In this document: positions 32,289-41,157 of the stretch, one piece after another
How the letters are laid out: the number at the start of each line of letters is the position of its first letter
How positions within the stretch are numbered: position 1 is the first letter of the stretch
Source: Sedimentisphaerales bacterium
GTDB taxonomy: Bacteria > Planctomycetota > Phycisphaerae > Sedimentisphaerales > Anaerohalosphaeraceae
Direction of reading: 5' to 3'
Assembly (NCBI GenBank): GCA_016926155.1
Contig: JAFGPC010000081.1
Location: forward strand, 1-58,932
DNA: 58,932 bases
Notes under the pieces: generated by a model
What the model was told of the DNA's origin: nothing
Seen by the model: the letters and a program-made list of their open reading frames with translations, nothing else
The model's database searches: none
Position numbers and translations under genes: made by a program

Positions 32289-34484
32289 ATGAGCGAAAAA
32301 CAACGTCAAAATACAAAGTGGTTTAACCTGACGATTCTCTTGATCGTGGTTGTGCTGTTGGGCTATATGATTGTAACCCACCTGAACACGTTCTGGAATA
32401 TCGTGATTGTGATCCTGGGTTTTGGTGCAGTGATTATGGTGCACGAATTCGGCCATTTTATCGTCGCCAAGCTGTCAGGGATCAAGGTCGAGGCCTTTTC
32501 CATCGGCTTTCCCCCTACTTTGCTGGGGATTCGCAAGCTGCAAAAGGGCTGGCGAATCCGAATCCTGCCCAAATTCCTCAGCGGCGAAGAGGAAGAAGGA
32601 CAACCAAATTCAATAGAATCAGACTCGGATGAAATGTTGACCTCCAAGACCGTGGAAAAACTAACCAAATCCAAAAACTCGGACACCGAATACCGGATCG
32701 GGCTTGTCCCGTTTGGAGGATTTGTCAAAATGCTCGGCCAGGAGGATACCGGCGCCGCCGAACGTAGTAATGATCCGAGATCCTTTGCCAATAAACCCGT
32801 TTGGATTCGAATCGCCGTCGTTGCAGCCGGGGTGATTTTCAATGCGATCAGTGCCTTTTTGATTTTTCTGGTGGTATTTTCCATCGGACTTCCGCTTCCC
32901 CCGGCAGTAATTGGCAGTATAGTCCCCGACTCCCCCGCCGCCAAGGCGGGTCTGGCGCCCGGTGATCGTATTGTAGAAGTAAACGGCGAGTCCTTTGTGG
33001 ATTTTTCCTCCCTTGGTCTGGCGCCGGCCTTGACGGCAGAGAATGAAGCGGTCTCTCTGGTAGTTAAACACGCCGATGGAAATACCGAGTCGATGGAAAT
33101 CGTACCCCGGGTCTCTCCCCGTGCAGCTATGCCTGTTAAATCGTTCGGGATCGAATCGGCCGATACGTTGATCGTAACTCGCAAAGTGAAAGATCCCAAA
33201 CGGATCGCTTTGATGGAAAATGAACTTGGCCTTCATCCTGGCGACGCGGTTTCAGCAGTGGATGGCAACCCGGTCAAAGCTGCATGGCAAATGGATGAAC
33301 TCATCGCAAACGCCCTGTCCGATCAGGTTGTACTCACCGTACAACGAAATGATCCGCAGACCAAGCAAACCCGGGCTGTCGATGTTCCATTTGATCTGCT
33401 CTGGCCCTATGAACGAGGCAGCTTTGAAACCGAAGCGAATTTATGTCACATCCATTCAATGGTGCCCCGCCTGAAAATCCTTGCCGTGTCCAAGCCGCGA
33501 CAGGGTCGGCTGGCCCGTCTGTTCAGTTTCCTGGTCGGGGCCAAACAAGGACAGAATAGTGAAAAGCTCCAGCCCGGTGACATTATCGTTGCGGCCGGCG
33601 GGGTAGCCAATCCCACCTATAACGAACTGCGGCAAATCACCCAGGAACATAAAGATAAGGATCTGGCCATGACCCTGCTTCGCAAGGACGAACAGGATCA
33701 ATACAAATCCGTGGATGTAACTGTCGTACCCCGCTCCAATCCCAGTGACCGTAAACGGGTGGAAATCGGATTTGTGCCGATTCTGGATATTGAACATCCC
33801 ATCGTAGCCAAAACTATCGCCGACAATGACCTGATCCCGTTGTCCATCCCACGCGGCGCAACCATTACGACGATAGACGGTGAGCCTGTTTCTCATTATG
33901 CCGACATCGTGCGGATTTACCGTGCAAATCGAGGCCAACGAATCAGCATCGAATACCGACTCAGCGAAATGGATGCCGGAGCGGTATCCATTGATGTGCC
34001 TTCCGACGACCGATTTCTGGCCGCACAAACGGGTCTGGCCAAGCCCCTTCCTCTGGAGCCGTTGACCGATCTATACAAGGCTTCCGGTCCCGGCCAGGCA
34101 GTAGTCTGGGGTTCCAAAAAGACCTACATGTTTATCGCTCAGACGTATGTAACACTGCGGCGACTTATTACAAGAGACGTCAGCCCGAAAACACTGATGG
34201 GTCCGGTGGGAATCCTCTCGGCCAGCTACACAATCGCTCAGCGGGATTTAATCGATTATATCTATTTTCTGGGCCTGATCAGCTCGATCATCGCCGTAAT
34301 GAATCTGCTGCCGCTGCCGATCGTCGATGGAGGAGTGATTGTGCTGTTGATCATCGAAAAGATTAAGGGTTCGCCGCTGAACGAGCGCGTACAGGAGGCG
34401 ATCGCCTATGCAGGCCTGGTATTTCTGCTGGCGGTCTTTCTCTGGCTGACGTATCAGGATATTCTGCGGTTGGTGTTCAGTTAG
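32289..34484 (+). CDS. rseP: RseP-like site-2 membrane metalloprotease with several PDZ segments
   Basis: An M50 intramembrane zinc protease that cleaves anti-sigma factors or signal-peptide remnants. Zinc ligands are in HEFGHF (about 52-57, first core helix) and the third ligand region NLLPLPIVDGG (about 670-680). At 731 residues it is much longer than the roughly 450 of E. coli RseP. Four PDZ-like segments can be seen: about 205-265 (AGLAPGDRIVEVNGE), 312-357 (GLHPGDAVSAVDGN), 425-480 (LQPGDIIVAAGG) and 514-560 (PRGATITTIDGEPV). A charged insert (about 100-125) follows the first helix pair. GGAGA lies 7 bases before the ATG. It is co-transcribed with dxr. Confidence 0.92.
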   Translation: MSEKQRQNTKWFNLTILLIVVVLLGYMIVTHLNTFWNIVIVILGFGAVIMVHEFGHFIVAKLSGIKVEAFSIGFPPTLLGIRKLQKGWRIRILPKFLSGEEEEGQPNSIESDSDEMLTSKTVEKLTKSKNSDTEYRIGLVPFGGFVKMLGQEDTGAAERSNDPRSFANKPVWIRIAVVAAGVIFNAISAFLIFLVVFSIGLPLPPAVIGSIVPDSPAAKAGLAPGDRIVEVNGESFVDFSSLGLAPALTAENEAVSLVVKHADGNTESMEIVPRVSPRAAMPVKSFGIESADTLIVTRKVKDPKRIALMENELGLHPGDAVSAVDGNPVKAAWQMDELIANALSDQVVLTVQRNDPQTKQTRAVDVPFDLLWPYERGSFETEANLCHIHSMVPRLKILAVSKPRQGRLARLFSFLVGAKQGQNSEKLQPGDIIVAAGGVANPTYNELRQITQEHKDKDLAMTLLRKDEQDQYKSVDVTVVPRSNPSDRKRVEIGFVPILDIEHPIVAKTIADNDLIPLSIPRGATITTIDGEPVSHYADIVRIYRANRGQRISIEYRLSEMDAGAVSIDVPSDDRFLAAQTGLAKPLPLEPLTDLYKASGPGQAVVWGSKKTYMFIAQTYVTLRRLITRDVSPKTLMGPVGILSASYTIAQRDLIDYIYFLGLISSIIAVMNLLPLPIVDGGVIVLLIIEKIKGSPLNERVQEAIAYAGLVFLLAVFLWLTYQDILRLVFS

Positions 34485-34512
34485 CAATCCGGCTCCAAAC
34501 ACGAGTAGTGGC

Positions 34513-35460
34513 ATGACGATGACCATCTCGGTGGTAATACCGGCATACAATGCGAGCAGCTACCTGCCCCGCGCAATTGATTCGGTCCTGGCCCAGGTTC
34601 GGCCGGCTGATGAGATACTCGTTGTGGATGACGGTTCAACCGACGATACCCAAAAGGCGATCGCACCGTATCTGGATCATGTTCGATATATCCGTCAGGA
34701 CAATGCCGGGGCCAGTGTGGCGCGGAACACCGGAATCACTGCAGCAACGGGCGATTGGATCGCCTTCCTGGACGCTGATGATGAATTATTGCCGAAGCAT
34801 TTACAACTACTGTCGGATTTGGTTGCCCGTCATCCCGATCTGGTCTGGTGTACGGGAAATTTTATCCGGTGTCATTGCGACCGGGGACATGAGCAGCACG
34901 AAGACCTCACGCCGCCTCGTCTGGCCGAAATTACGAATTTTCTTCAGGGTCGGGAGGTGTTCGAAAGTTATTTTTCCGCGCATGTTCGTTATGCCGCCGG
35001 TTGTACCGACACGATGCTGATTCGGCGGGACGTATTGCTCGAAGCCGGCTTGTTTGAACCGGGCCGCAAGCGAATTAATGACATGGATCTGTGGTTTCGC
35101 ATTGCCTATCGGCATGGGCCCATCGGCTTTGTACCTGAACCGATTGCAATCTATCACGTGGATGTGCCCGAAAGCACAATCAAGCTCCATCGCGATCCGG
35201 AGGGGCTCTGCGATTTCATCGACCGACATCTCGATCTGGCCGCCAAATACAATAAACTCGACGACTTCAAGCCCTGTGCAAAAAAAATGATCGGTTGGTG
35301 GATAAAGGAATTTCTTGAGGCCAAGCAAAGCCGTAATGCTAAAGAATTGCTTTGTAAATACCGATCTCTCTTCACAAAGTATAATTTTGTTACAACATAC
35401 ATTCATTCTCTCTGCCCGGCTGTAGGCAATGCTTATGAAAGAATGAAGCGAAGGTTTTGA
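34513..35460 (+). CDS. Family 2 glycosyltransferase
   Basis: A 315-residue GT-A fold enzyme: ISVVIPAYNASSYL at the N-terminus, VVDDGSTDDT (nucleotide-sugar diphosphate contact, about 38-47), ARNTGI and the metal-binding DADDE near 87-91. The rest (about 170-315) varies as usual for acceptor recognition. It is clearly paralogous to the family 2 enzyme at 38090-39085. A second ATG at 34519 is an equally possible start; no good ribosome site is present. It starts 28 bases after rseP and ends 4 bases before the next glycosyltransferase. Confidence 0.92.
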   Translation: MTMTISVVIPAYNASSYLPRAIDSVLAQVRPADEILVVDDGSTDDTQKAIAPYLDHVRYIRQDNAGASVARNTGITAATGDWIAFLDADDELLPKHLQLLSDLVARHPDLVWCTGNFIRCHCDRGHEQHEDLTPPRLAEITNFLQGREVFESYFSAHVRYAAGCTDTMLIRRDVLLEAGLFEPGRKRINDMDLWFRIAYRHGPIGFVPEPIAIYHVDVPESTIKLHRDPEGLCDFIDRHLDLAAKYNKLDDFKPCAKKMIGWWIKEFLEAKQSRNAKELLCKYRSLFTKYNFVTTYIHSLCPAVGNAYERMKRRF

Positions 35461-35464
35461 AATA

Positions 35465-36667
35465 ATGACCGAAAGTAGTAACAAACCCCGAATATTATAT
35501 GTATCCTCTACTTTACCCTGTCCGCCAATGCAGGGATCACATCATAGAATACTAAATATTGGCAGACAATTACAGAAACGATTTCCTCTTACAGTTCTAT
35601 ACGTCGGGCCTCAACCCGAAAAAAGTCGAATAGAAGCCACGCAGAAGGAATTTGAGAATCTTACTGTGATGACAATCCAGCAGTGGAGAGTATCAGATCG
35701 CCTTTCAAAATGGCGACATTGGTTTCAATTCCATTATCCATGGCATCACTCCTCGTCTGCCAGCCGATCCGATATAAATCGATGCAATCAAATTTTAGAA
35801 GACCATGATCTTGTATGGTTCCACACCCTTGATCCCGCCGATTCATTGAAGTTTAAAGATTTTAGAAATTCTGTTGTTGATTTAGACGATCTCAATCAAG
35901 TTAAATACCGGCTTAAACTAACTGTAGATAAATCACTCCGCTTAAAAATAGCAGATCATCTTCTCGTTTATAAATGGAAACGGCGAGAACAAAAAGCTAT
36001 CCAACGATTCGGTAAGATTATTGTTTGCAGCGAAGAAGACAAGGCATTTTTGGGAAATAGCGATCGGATTTTCGTTGTGCCAAATGGATTCGAAAAGCCG
36101 GGAGAAGAGCCGCTTTGGAAACCCAAAAAAAGACCTTGTCTGGGTTTTATCGGTTACCTGGGTTATACGCCAAACAGAGACGGCATGAGATGGTTTGCAG
36201 AGCGTATATGGCCAAGAATCAGAAAAGAGATACCCGACACCGAAATGCATCTGGTAGGACGATATGATTCGAAATCCAACTTCTCACATGTAGAAGGTTT
36301 TAAGCATCTTGGTTTCGTTGAAGATCCAGCTGATGAATTTTCTGAATGGTCTGCCATGATTGTTCCCCTGCAATTTGGAGGAGGAACACGAGTAAAGATC
36401 CTGGAAGCTTTTACAAAAATGTGCCCTGTTATTTCCACTACTGTGGGTTGCCATGGTTTAAAGGTCAAAGATAATAACGAATTGATTATACGCGATGACG
36501 AAGATGGATTTGCCCAACAATGTATCCGTATGATCAAGAATCCACAGGTTGGCCAACATCTAGCAGCATCGGCATGGCTAACTTATAATGAATTATATAG
36601 CTGGGATGTAATAGGTAATAGACTAATTGATTTTCTTGATTTACAGGTTAACAAAGCTGATTTTTGA
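35465..36667 (+). CDS. Family 4 glycosyltransferase, AT-rich
   Basis: A 400-residue GT-B enzyme. The N-terminal domain opens with PRILYVSSTLPCPPMQGSHHRI. The C-terminal domain contains CLGFIGYLGYTPNRDG, ADEFSEWSAMIVPLQFGGGTRVKILEAF (the donor-binding EX7E-like region) and VISTTVGCHGLKV. The nearest pattern I know is the family of stand-alone GT4 enzymes in exopolysaccharide loci. The gene is noticeably richer in A+T than both neighbours and uses AT-ending codons, which hints at later acquisition. It starts 4 bases after the previous gene's stop. Confidence 0.88.
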   Translation: MTESSNKPRILYVSSTLPCPPMQGSHHRILNIGRQLQKRFPLTVLYVGPQPEKSRIEATQKEFENLTVMTIQQWRVSDRLSKWRHWFQFHYPWHHSSSASRSDINRCNQILEDHDLVWFHTLDPADSLKFKDFRNSVVDLDDLNQVKYRLKLTVDKSLRLKIADHLLVYKWKRREQKAIQRFGKIIVCSEEDKAFLGNSDRIFVVPNGFEKPGEEPLWKPKKRPCLGFIGYLGYTPNRDGMRWFAERIWPRIRKEIPDTEMHLVGRYDSKSNFSHVEGFKHLGFVEDPADEFSEWSAMIVPLQFGGGTRVKILEAFTKMCPVISTTVGCHGLKVKDNNELIIRDDEDGFAQQCIRMIKNPQVGQHLAASAWLTYNELYSWDVIGNRLIDFLDLQVNKADF

Positions 36668-36673
36668 TATAAT
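36668..36673 (+). promoter_or_regulatory. Possible -10 box upstream of the third glycosyltransferase
   Basis: TATAAT just after the stop of the AT-rich gene and 45 bases before the next start. No convincing -35 is present, so this may be chance in AT-rich sequence. Confidence 0.25.
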
Positions 36674-36718
36674 CCTATAACCGTCGAACCAGATCTGTTT
36701 TGACCGAACCGGGAATTT

Positions 36719-37915
36719 ATGGCCGATCCTAAGCTGAACATCGTGTTTATGATGAAGCACCCGTATCCACATGGGATGGCAAGCACAAAAATCATTCAGA
36801 ATATAATCGACTATCTGGCCCGGTTCGAGGATATTTCCATGTCGGTGCTGTCGCTTCGCGGCGGGCGGATTCAGTATGCCGACAATCCTGCCCAAGGCAG
36901 GTATCGAGAGGTTGACTATCAAACCATCGGTCGGGGAATGCCGTCCGGGCCGGGTGGACTATGGACATTATTTTCTTACTATAGGCAGGGAAAACAATTC
37001 ATTACTCAACAGCATCAAATCGATGCCAAAAATCTGTTGTTTGTTTACGGATATCCCGGAATGGATAATCTGCCCATGATCCGGAGGGCAAGACAGCTTG
37101 GATATAAAGTGATCTTTTACATTACCGAAGACGTGGATGTTCAGGCCTATGCCCCCGACATGTTGGCCCGGATCCAGCATGCCAGCGAGCGTTTTCTGGC
37201 CCGGCGGATTTGTCGATATGCTAATGCAGTACTGGCAATTTCCCGGCATCTACTGGCAAAGATGGAATCGATCTGCCAAGACCGGATTCCGGTTCGTTCT
37301 CATCCGATCTCCATCCGGCCGGTCGAATATCCGCATGAGCCGACGCCGTTTCATGAGCCGGTGCGGATTCTGTATGGTGGGACCTTCGCCGAAAAAGACG
37401 GGGTGGAAATCCTTATCGAAGTCTTTGACCGGATTGCCGAAAGGCATGGTAAAGTAGAGCTGATTTTGACCGGTAAAGGATCGGAGAATCGTATGAAGAC
37501 AATTCTGGATCGAATAACCAGATGTCGGCACAGGGAACGAATCCGCTACGAAGGATATATCCGATCCGAAGAATATTATTCTTTTATCAGCAACTGTGAT
37601 ATTCTCTGTATGATCCGGACAAGTTCAGCTTTTGCCAATACCGGTTTTCCCTTCAAGCTGGGCGAGTATCTGGCTACCGGCAAGCCGGTGATCGCCTCGC
37701 GTGTCAGCGATGTAACAGAGTATCTGGCCGATCGGGAAAACGCCGTGCTGGTCGAGCCGGATTCGGTGGATGCCCTGGCCGACGCTATGGATTTTCTGTT
37801 GTCCGATCCGGATCGTGCCGGGCGGATCGGTCTGGCCGGCCGAAAGGCAGCGATGGAATCGTTTAGCATGGATGTGGTTGGAGAGCCTCTGCGGCGACTT
37901 TTACTTTCGCTGTGA
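36719..37915 (+). CDS. Family 4 glycosyltransferase
   Basis: A 398-residue GT-B enzyme. The N-terminal half begins LNIVFMMKHPYPHGMASTK. The C-terminal half shows RILYGGTFAEKDGVEILIE, ELILTGKG, IRYEGYIRSEEYYSFISNCD and the donor-binding segment FPFKLGEYLATGKPVIAS (about 305-322). It is likely a cytoplasmic or peripheral enzyme adding a sugar to a lipid-linked glycan. The upstream gap of 51 bases is larger than between the previous genes. No strong ribosome site precedes the ATG. Confidence 0.9.
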   Translation: MADPKLNIVFMMKHPYPHGMASTKIIQNIIDYLARFEDISMSVLSLRGGRIQYADNPAQGRYREVDYQTIGRGMPSGPGGLWTLFSYYRQGKQFITQQHQIDAKNLLFVYGYPGMDNLPMIRRARQLGYKVIFYITEDVDVQAYAPDMLARIQHASERFLARRICRYANAVLAISRHLLAKMESICQDRIPVRSHPISIRPVEYPHEPTPFHEPVRILYGGTFAEKDGVEILIEVFDRIAERHGKVELILTGKGSENRMKTILDRITRCRHRERIRYEGYIRSEEYYSFISNCDILCMIRTSSAFANTGFPFKLGEYLATGKPVIASRVSDVTEYLADRENAVLVEPDSVDALADAMDFLLSDPDRAGRIGLAGRKAAMESFSMDVVGEPLRRLLLSL

Positions 37916-38035
37916 ATGCATCGTTTAATCCATTTGGTGATTTTCCCAGCTTTTTCATTCTCCGTTCCTCTTATGCCTTTGGGTTCATCCCTCTCGGTCA
38001 AGTTTCCAGTTGTCCGATCCCGTAATTCGGAGTAG

Positions 38036-38041
38036 TATAAT
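38036..38041 (+). promoter_or_regulatory. Possible -10 box upstream of the second family 2 glycosyltransferase
   Basis: TATAAT in GTAGTATAATAT, 49 bases before the GTG start; TTGTCC lies 20 bases upstream, which is a long spacer. The 174-base gap and this box suggest a separate transcript. Confidence 0.3.
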
Positions 38042-38089
38042 ATCGTCATATCGTCATGTGAAAAGAGAAGAAGCAGATAAGGCGTTGCC

Positions 38090-39085
38090 GTGCAGAAGAC
38101 CGAATCTTTGCTTGTCAGTGTGGTGATACCGGCCTATAACAGCGCTCGATATATCCGCCGGGCACTGGACAGCGTGCTGGCCCAGACGGTTCCCGTTCGC
38201 CAGATCCTGGTCATTGACGACGGATCCACAGACGATACGGCCCAGGTAGTCAGCGAATATGGGGGGCGGGTGGAGTATATCTACCAAGCCAATGCCGGGG
38301 CCGGAGCCGCCCGCAACACGGGGATTCAGGCGGCGACCTCGGAATGGATTGCTTTTTTGGATGCCGACGACGAATGGCTGCCCCACCGCCTTGAGTCTCA
38401 GGCCGAGCTTCTGAAAAAACATTCCGAACTGGTCTGGGTGGGGGGAAATTTCATCAATTGTGTCTGTCGAACTGAGCAACGGGCCCCGTCTTTAGACCTC
38501 CGGGAATGTGAAGAACTTCTCATGGGCAAGGAGGTTGTGGAAAATTACTTTCAAGCTCTATTCGGCGGGATTGATCCATGTACCGATACAATTTTAATCC
38601 GTCGAAATGTCTTAATTGAAGCGGGTTTATTCTCAACTGATCTGAAACGGGGCAACGATTATGACATGTGGTGGCGGATCGCTTATCGGCATCCCAGAAT
38701 TGGTTTCGTATGCGATCCGCTGGCGGTTTACCATCTGGATATCGAAAACAGCATTATTCACAAACACACCGATCCGACCATGCATGCCGATCTCATCCGA
38801 CGTCATCTGCACCTTGCCGAACAATATAGCATGACCAGACTCTTCCAGCCGGTCGCGGAACAGTTTCTTCGCCGCTGGGCTCGCGCTATGCTTTTCGACG
38901 AAAGGGCCTCCCAGATCCGTCGATTTATACAACCGTTTCGTTCTGTCCTGCCGTGGAGCTGGCGGTTTCGGATGTATCTGCTGACAATCTGCCCGGCGCT
39001 GACCCGGAAGGGCTGCCGGATGATTTCGCGGATCGTCCGTCGTTTCGGCCTGCGAAAAAAACTGGTTCGCAGTCCCGATTATTAA
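38090..39085 (+). CDS. Family 2 glycosyltransferase
   Basis: A 331-residue GT-A enzyme with LVSVVIPAYNSARYI, VIDDGSTDDT (about 42-51), ARNTGI and DADDE (near 90-94). It is closely similar over the catalytic half to the enzyme at 34513-35460, suggesting duplication within the locus. The C-terminus is basic and may associate with the membrane. The start is GTG 38090, with AAGG 8 bases upstream; no ATG is suitably placed. Last gene of the plus-strand glycan operon, converging on the minus-strand one 46 bases away. Confidence 0.92.
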   Translation: MQKTESLLVSVVIPAYNSARYIRRALDSVLAQTVPVRQILVIDDGSTDDTAQVVSEYGGRVEYIYQANAGAGAARNTGIQAATSEWIAFLDADDEWLPHRLESQAELLKKHSELVWVGGNFINCVCRTEQRAPSLDLRECEELLMGKEVVENYFQALFGGIDPCTDTILIRRNVLIEAGLFSTDLKRGNDYDMWWRIAYRHPRIGFVCDPLAVYHLDIENSIIHKHTDPTMHADLIRRHLHLAEQYSMTRLFQPVAEQFLRRWARAMLFDERASQIRRFIQPFRSVLPWSWRFRMYLLTICPALTRKGCRMISRIVRRFGLRKKLVRSPDY

Positions 39086-39131
39086 ACTGGTAAAGTCGCC
39101 TTGTCCGGGATGCTGAGTCTTTGGGAATCCG

Positions 39132-40241
39132 TTATTGTCCAAGCAGACGACGAAACAGGGCCTTGTACTGTTCGATAACCGTAAAGATATCATGATGCTG
39201 TTCGGCATACCGGCGAGCATTGGTGCCGATTTCGATGAATTTATCGTTACTCAAAAGAAACCGTAATCCTTGTTCCATCCGATTGGAATCACCGTCACAG
39301 GCGAGTCCACAGGAGAACGCGGCTAGAAAGTTATCCGGATTCACTCGGTAAGAAAGAATAGGCACGCCCCATTTTGCGGCCTGGATAAAAGTATTGGAAA
39401 ATCCCTCGGCATCGCTGGTATTGACAAGTATTTTCGCCTGCCGAAAATATTGATCGGTTTCATGAAAAGAAACGCGCGAGAGAAAGGTCAGATTGTCGAT
39501 CCCGGCGGCGTCCTTTTGAAGTTGATCATATTGTGCATCTCCCGTTGCCCGTTGGCAAATCATGACAAACGATTGGTCCGGACAGCGACGGGCCAGCTCA
39601 AGAAAACGTCCGGGCTTCTTGAAATCCGCACTCCGCCCAATCCATAAGATTGTATTCCGTTGCCCCGTCTCGTATGCATCGGCTATGCGATGGGCGTTGC
39701 GAATCACGGTCGAATCCACACCGATGGTCTTACGAAGATTGTCCGCATCCTGTTCATTCTGGCTGAGCACGGCCGAAGCATTGCGTAAAACATGCTCAAA
39801 CACCCGTCCCAGGAAGGGATGTCTTTTTTTATAGGTTCCGTCACATTCATCACTATGCGCTGTTCGGTAAATCAGTGTTTTACGATGGGAGCGGCAGAAA
39901 TGGAAAACCAGAGGAACGCCCGGCGAGGCTGTTTTAAGAAAGTAGATGTCCGCATGAGCGCGTTTCATGGCCTGCCAGAGTGTGAACGCTCCTTTGATTG
40001 GATTGTCCCGCAGCTTGAAGCTCTTGAAAAGGGTCGTATTTTCAATTTGCTCATGATCGATCTGCCCGTAATCCGCTGTTATATAGGATATATTAAAAGA
40101 ATTGTCTTTGGCCAGCTCCGTGCCAATCATATACACATCAACCTCGGCGCCGCCGAACACGCCTTCCGTGGAAGGATTCAACAGCGGATATACTTTAGGC
40201 GATACAAAGCAAACCCGAATCGATTTTTCTTGTTGCGCCAA
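39132..40241 (-). CDS. Family 4 glycosyltransferase
   Basis: A 369-residue GT-B enzyme. The N-terminus carries RVCFVSPKVYPLLNP and GVFGGAEVDVYMIGTEL (acceptor-side glycine motif). The C-terminal domain has TILWIGRSADFKKPGRFLELA and AKILVNTSDAEGFSNTFIQAAKWGVPILS, the donor-binding EGFSN-x-x-x-E-like motif in which the second Glu position is Gln (TFIQA). That change may affect nucleotide binding. It is the last gene of the minus-strand glycan operon, 58 bases after the methyltransferase gene. Confidence 0.9.
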   Translation of the reverse strand: MAQQEKSIRVCFVSPKVYPLLNPSTEGVFGGAEVDVYMIGTELAKDNSFNISYITADYGQIDHEQIENTTLFKSFKLRDNPIKGAFTLWQAMKRAHADIYFLKTASPGVPLVFHFCRSHRKTLIYRTAHSDECDGTYKKRHPFLGRVFEHVLRNASAVLSQNEQDADNLRKTIGVDSTVIRNAHRIADAYETGQRNTILWIGRSADFKKPGRFLELARRCPDQSFVMICQRATGDAQYDQLQKDAAGIDNLTFLSRVSFHETDQYFRQAKILVNTSDAEGFSNTFIQAAKWGVPILSYRVNPDNFLAAFSCGLACDGDSNRMEQGLRFLLSNDKFIEIGTNARRYAEQHHDIFTVIEQYKALFRRLLGQ

Positions 40242-40299
40242 CAGTCGAACTCCCGAAACACGTCATGGGGTTTAAGAGTTATTCAAATAACCTAGGCGA

Positions 40300-41157
40300 T
40301 TATCGTTTTCGATAACAGCCGTTTCCAATTTTTTCAAAATGCCTATCGAACCAGTGGCGAACATTATTTAATTCTGGTGTAACATGATACATGTTTCGAG
40401 TGTGATCATCAAAGTTGCCATAAACGATTCCTCCGGGATTTAACGCTGTTATAATGGCTTCACATACCAGGAGCGGTTGATGGACATGCTCCAGAACCTC
40501 ACGTAAAATGCAGATGTTATGCTTTGGAACCACCGGGTATATGCAGTCGGAAGTAATCCGGATAACTTCCATGTTCGCCCCGATTTTTTGAAATCGGTAA
40601 ACGGTAAAATCCAGCATTAGACAGTCCACATCGAGGAGAATCGCCCTGATCTGTTTATTCAGTTTGACCATTTGGTAGGAAATATATCCCAACCCACACC
40701 CGTAATCCAGAACAACCGGCTCTTCCTTAACCTGATCCAGCAGGAACGCGGCAATCCCCCGGGGTCCCAGATGCAGACCTTTCAGTTCGGCGCTGCTAGT
40801 GAATTTACGTTTCAGAAAATTGACGATATTCCTCAACTCGCCCTTTTTCAGGTCTCGCACCAATTCCTTCCAATATTTCTTTTTGGGCTTGGGATAGGTA
40901 TACGCCAAATGGCAATACACATTGAGCAGCGAGTGAAATTGATAACAGCGAATCGTATCCTCCTCGGTTTTGGTGTCATACAAAAGCTTGTATAATTCGG
41001 CTACTTCGCCGGTCATACCAAGAAAACGGTTCGTCTCAAATCCGTACCGGTCGCGTATATTGATAAAAATCACCTCAACCTCTGCCCTGGGCCGGCCGGT
41101 TCGGGCAGCCATGAAATCCACAAAATCAATCTCAACTTCATTCAGCGCTCGACTCAT
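40300..41157 (-). CDS. SAM-dependent methyltransferase in the glycan locus
   Basis: A 285-residue class I methyltransferase. The SAM-binding motif is VVLDYGCGLGYISYQMV (about 140-156), followed by AILLDVD (acidic ribose contact), and REVLEHVHQPLL as the post-motif region. An extra helical N-terminal domain of about 130 residues precedes it. It may methylate a sugar hydroxyl or cap a glycan chain (inference from context). I chose ATG 41157 because it overlaps the upstream glycosyltransferase stop as ATGA; an ATG seven codons earlier would overlap it more. Confidence 0.82.
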   Translation of the reverse strand: MSRALNEVEIDFVDFMAARTGRPRAEVEVIFINIRDRYGFETNRFLGMTGEVAELYKLLYDTKTEEDTIRCYQFHSLLNVYCHLAYTYPKPKKKYWKELVRDLKKGELRNIVNFLKRKFTSSAELKGLHLGPRGIAAFLLDQVKEEPVVLDYGCGLGYISYQMVKLNKQIRAILLDVDCLMLDFTVYRFQKIGANMEVIRITSDCIYPVVPKHNICILREVLEHVHQPLLVCEAIITALNPGGIVYGNFDDHTRNMYHVTPELNNVRHWFDRHFEKIGNGCYRKR

